NCBI GenBank assembly: GCA_937981555.1
Contig: CALJOK010000084.1
Span: forward strand, 1-44,566
DNA length: 44,566 nt
Direction of reading: 5' to 3'
Source: an uncultured Saprospiraceae bacterium
GTDB taxonomy: Bacteria; Bacteroidota; Bacteroidia; Chitinophagales; Saprospiraceae
Translations under genes and position numbers: made by a program
The notes under the pieces: model-generated
Told to the model about the DNA's origin: nothing
Database searches by the model: none
The model's input: only the letters and a program-made list of their open reading frames with translations
Shown here: positions 42,665 to 44,566 of the stretch, in pieces
Layout: each line of letters begins with the position of its first letter
Numbering within the stretch: the stretch's first letter is position 1

Positions 42665-44134
42665 ATGAAAAACTCTACTAAAATATACCTTTCAAAAATA
42701 AATCACCGTGGTGTTTTAAGAATAAGCATTCGCTTTGAAAAGAACTCAGATTATATACAAAAGATAAAATCAATAAAAGGACGTAGATGGAGTCAAACAC
42801 TTCAATGTTGGCATATCCCTTATGAGGGAAAATCCTTTGAAGAATTGAAAAAAATGTTTGGCAAGGAAAATATAGAAATTTCTGAATTACAAAATCCACC
42901 TGTCAATCAAGCGTCTCTTCCAGTACCTTTGAAACCTCAATCTTCTATTTCATTTCGAACATTTCATTTTCAAGATGAGGTCAGAAAAATGGTGGTAGGA
43001 GATCACATCATAATCCAACAAGAAAGTACTGCATGGCTAAATGCTTATGTCCCCGGTGATAAAAAAGGATGGGTAGAAGTAATAAAAAATATAAACGGCA
43101 GAAAATGGAATTTAGAAAGAGTTTGTTGGGAAATACCAAATGTAAAGCAGAGTTATCGGCAACTTAAAAAGTATATCGGAATGGAGCATATCCAATTTGA
43201 TTTTGAGATTCAAAAAAACATACTTGATGAATATTCAATTACTTACAAAAAGAAAACACACACAAAACCAAATACGAATTCTTTATTTAATGAAATGCAA
43301 AAAAAAGCGATTATAGCATTGGAAGAAAAACTCATCCTAGAAGGTAAGAGACAAAGAACTATCAAATCTTATAGTAATCAACTGAAAGTTTTTTTGAAGT
43401 TTTATAAAAACAAGAAACCATCTACAATTAGTTTTAAAGAAATAACCGCCTATATCATCATTCGAAAAAAACATGATAATATATCAGATAGTTATCTTAA
43501 CCAATTGATCAATGCATTAAATGCTTTTTATGGTCGAGTATTAAACCAAGAAGAAAAGATAGCAAAACTAGATCGACCTAGGAAGAAAAGAACGTTACCT
43601 AATGTTTTTTCGGAAGAAGAGGTTCAACAATTATTAAAAAGCTGCAAAAATTTAAAACATAAATGTATGTTGATCTTAACCTACTCAGCAGGATTAAGAA
43701 AATCAGAAGTACTAAATTTAAGAATCAATGATTTAAATTATGAAAGGAAAACTATTTTTATAAAAAACGGAAAAGGAGGAAAAGATCGTTATACTTTTTT
43801 TAGTTCAATAGCGATCAAGTATCTTAAAAGTTATATGGATCAATACCAACCAACTAGATGGGTATTTGAAGGTCAGACTGGCGGTCAATATTCAGAAAGT
43901 AGTATTCAAACAGTTTTTGAAAAAGCCAAACAAAAATCTCAAGTTAATCGTTTTGTGACGCTTCATGGGCTACGTCATAGTTTTGCGACTCACTTAGTAG
44001 AGAAGAATGTGCCTTTGCATAATGTAAAAGAATTATTGGGGCATAGTTCTATAAAAACAACTGAAATTTATCTTCATATTTCTAATAAATTTCGAAAAGA
44101 ATTAAAAAGCCCGTTGGATGATATGGATATATGA
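42665..44134 (+). CDS. tyrosine recombinase with two tandem extra N-terminal domains
   Basis: This is a 489-residue tyrosine site-specific recombinase. Residues about 5-72 and 105-175 are two copies of a small domain with the pattern I-K-x-I-x-G-R-x-W-x-x-x-x-x-C-W-x-I-P and a final L-K-K. The pattern recalls the HARP domain of SMARCAL1-type proteins (inference) and probably binds DNA. A SAM-like core-binding domain follows (about 212-300, KRQRTIKSYSNQLKVFLKFY), then the catalytic domain (about 315-489): R345 in SAGLRKSE, K370 in GKGGKDR, H434-x-x-R437 in HGLRHSF, H460 in LLGHSS and Y469 in TTEIYLH. The end, SPLDDMDI, resembles XerC/D and integron integrases, but the integron-specific insertion is absent. 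It probably moves or inverts the flanking segment. Confidence 0.93.
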   Translation: MKNSTKIYLSKINHRGVLRISIRFEKNSDYIQKIKSIKGRRWSQTLQCWHIPYEGKSFEELKKMFGKENIEISELQNPPVNQASLPVPLKPQSSISFRTFHFQDEVRKMVVGDHIIIQQESTAWLNAYVPGDKKGWVEVIKNINGRKWNLERVCWEIPNVKQSYRQLKKYIGMEHIQFDFEIQKNILDEYSITYKKKTHTKPNTNSLFNEMQKKAIIALEEKLILEGKRQRTIKSYSNQLKVFLKFYKNKKPSTISFKEITAYIIIRKKHDNISDSYLNQLINALNAFYGRVLNQEEKIAKLDRPRKKRTLPNVFSEEEVQQLLKSCKNLKHKCMLILTYSAGLRKSEVLNLRINDLNYERKTIFIKNGKGGKDRYTFFSSIAIKYLKSYMDQYQPTRWVFEGQTGGQYSESSIQTVFEKAKQKSQVNRFVTLHGLRHSFATHLVEKNVPLHNVKELLGHSSIKTTEIYLHISNKFRKELKSPLDDMDI

Positions 44135-44218
44135 TGTTTTTGATTTATATTGTAAAGGGCTAAATAAATAGAGTATATATATAACTATATATAATTTAAC
44201 AACTTTTAGATAAAAAAT

Positions 44219-44247
44219 CATAAATGGCTGATAATGAGCTATTTATG
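44219..44247. other. hairpin 1 downstream of the integrase
   Basis: CATAAATGGCT and AGCTATTTATG form an 11-base-pair stem (one wobble pair) with a 7-base loop. No T run follows on the + strand, so it does not look like an ordinary terminator. Confidence 0.55.
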
Positions 44248-44274
44248 AAATTAAGAAAATAATGCAATTAGAGG

Positions 44275-44298
44275 AATATCAACATGTTTGTTGATATT
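44275..44298. other. hairpin 2 downstream of the integrase
   Basis: AATATCAACA and TGTTGATATT form a perfect 10-base-pair stem with a 4-base TGTT loop. It lacks a T tract and lies 30 bases before the promoter of the IF-1-like gene. It could be a recombination site, a regulator site or an RNA structure. Confidence 0.6.
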
Positions 44299-44327
44299 GA
44301 CAAGTTATCGGCAAGCAAAAGAAAAAA

Positions 44328-44355
44328 TTGGGTTCAGGGAAACAATTTAGATTTG
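44328..44355 (+). promoter_or_regulatory. promoter of the IF-1-like gene
   Basis: TTG (44328-44330), 17 bases of spacer, then TAGATTTG (44348-44355) fits the Bacteroidota pattern. Transcription would begin near 44362, about 11 bases before the ATG at 44373. Confidence 0.6.
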
Positions 44356-44372
44356 ATAAAACGCTATTTAAA

Positions 44373-44566
44373 ATGAGAGGAAATAAAGAAGGATTTACCC
44401 TAAGAAAAGGAATTGTCGAAAAAGAATTAGCACCAAATTTTTATCAAATAAAAGATATTATAACTGGTAAAGAAATACAAACATCGTTATCAGGAAAACT
44501 AAGGGTTACAAATTTTAAATTGCAAATTGGGGAAATTGTATACGTAATAGTTTCAAAATATGATTT
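44373..44566 (+). CDS. divergent translation initiation factor IF-1-like protein (truncated by window end)
   Basis: From the ATG at 44373 the frame stays open for 64 codons to the window edge. The product (MRGNKEGFTLRKGIVEKE...) matches the IF-1 fold along its length: GIV for GTV at strand 1, then LSGKLR for the conserved ISGKMR, and IGEIVYVIVSKYDF for GDKVTVELTPYDL. IF-1 is a 72-residue S1-like RNA-binding protein that occupies the ribosomal A site during initiation. The normal infA gene lies in a ribosomal operon and is much more conserved, so this is likely a divergent paralog or an S1/CSP-type RNA-binding protein carried with the integrase segment. It has its own promoter, which supports this start. 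About 8-15 codons are missing. Confidence 0.72.
   Translation, partial: MRGNKEGFTLRKGIVEKELAPNFYQIKDIITGKEIQTSLSGKLRVTNFKLQIGEIVYVIVSKYD

Noticed and set aside
42310-44179. GAGTATATA on both sides of the integrase (42310-42318 and 44171-44179) as attachment-site direct repeats
   Set aside because: Only nine bases in very AT-rich DNA, with no extended identity; likely chance.
42665-44566. A true integron (IntI with attC cassettes)
   Set aside because: The integrase lacks the integron-specific insertion between its catalytic motifs, and no attC-type R'/R'' core sites were recognised around the hairpins.
1-44566. CRISPR arrays, rRNA or tRNA genes
   Set aside because: No regularly spaced repeats with unique spacers and no tRNA/rRNA-like conserved blocks were noticed by reading; a tRNAscan/Infernal run would settle it.

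Overview
The window looks like chromosome from a Bacteroidota member, most likely of the Saprospiraceae/Chitinophagia type (inference). The signs are very low GC, T9SS-sorted surface proteins with both type A and type B (gliding-motility-associated) C-terminal domains and SprB-like repeats, a TonB receptor/DUF4249 lipoprotein pair, LytTR regulation, and several promoters of the phylum-specific form TTTG-N19-TAnnTTTG. No rRNA, tRNA or CRISPR array was found by eye.

Left part (1-7.1 kb): the 5' end of an IS630-like transposase runs off the edge, followed by a predicted outer-membrane barrel protein. Next is a LytTR regulator with a membrane-embedded N-terminus, paired with a seven-helix-type membrane protein; two long direct repeats sit just upstream of the latter's promoter. 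A TonB-dependent receptor and its DUF4249 lipoprotein partner form an operon that ends at a strong bidirectional terminator shared with a convergent NUDIX hydrolase.

Middle (7.6-27.6 kb): this is mostly envelope and secreted proteins. It holds a 1352-residue T9SS adhesin, a second TonB-type barrel receptor, an unusual single gene joining RibF (riboflavin kinase/FAD synthetase) to a family 2 glycosyltransferase, a second T9SS type B protein, small lipoproteins, a DUF5117/DUF5118 metalloprotease, a T9SS type A protein, an L-type-lectin/OmpA fusion and a YqhD-like alcohol dehydrogenase. Most transcription units are separated by clear hairpin terminators.

Right part (27.7-44.6 kb): a 1806-residue protein combines two alpha/beta-hydrolase modules, a segment like the N-terminal domain of M17 aminopeptidases, a CHAT caspase-like protease with both catalytic residues visible, and a helical C-terminus; this is the best candidate for an undescribed effector. 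Upstream lie a membrane-anchored TPR-like protein and a divergent paraoxonase-like gene. A complete MarR-controlled RND efflux operon follows (regulator, adaptor, pump, outer-membrane channel), with two matching dyad operators. After it, the character changes to a mobile or rearranged segment: a truncated gene remnant, a repeat-bearing non-coding stretch, a tyrosine recombinase with two tandem extra N-terminal domains, two strong hairpins, and a divergent translation initiation factor IF-1-like gene with its own promoter, cut by the window edge.
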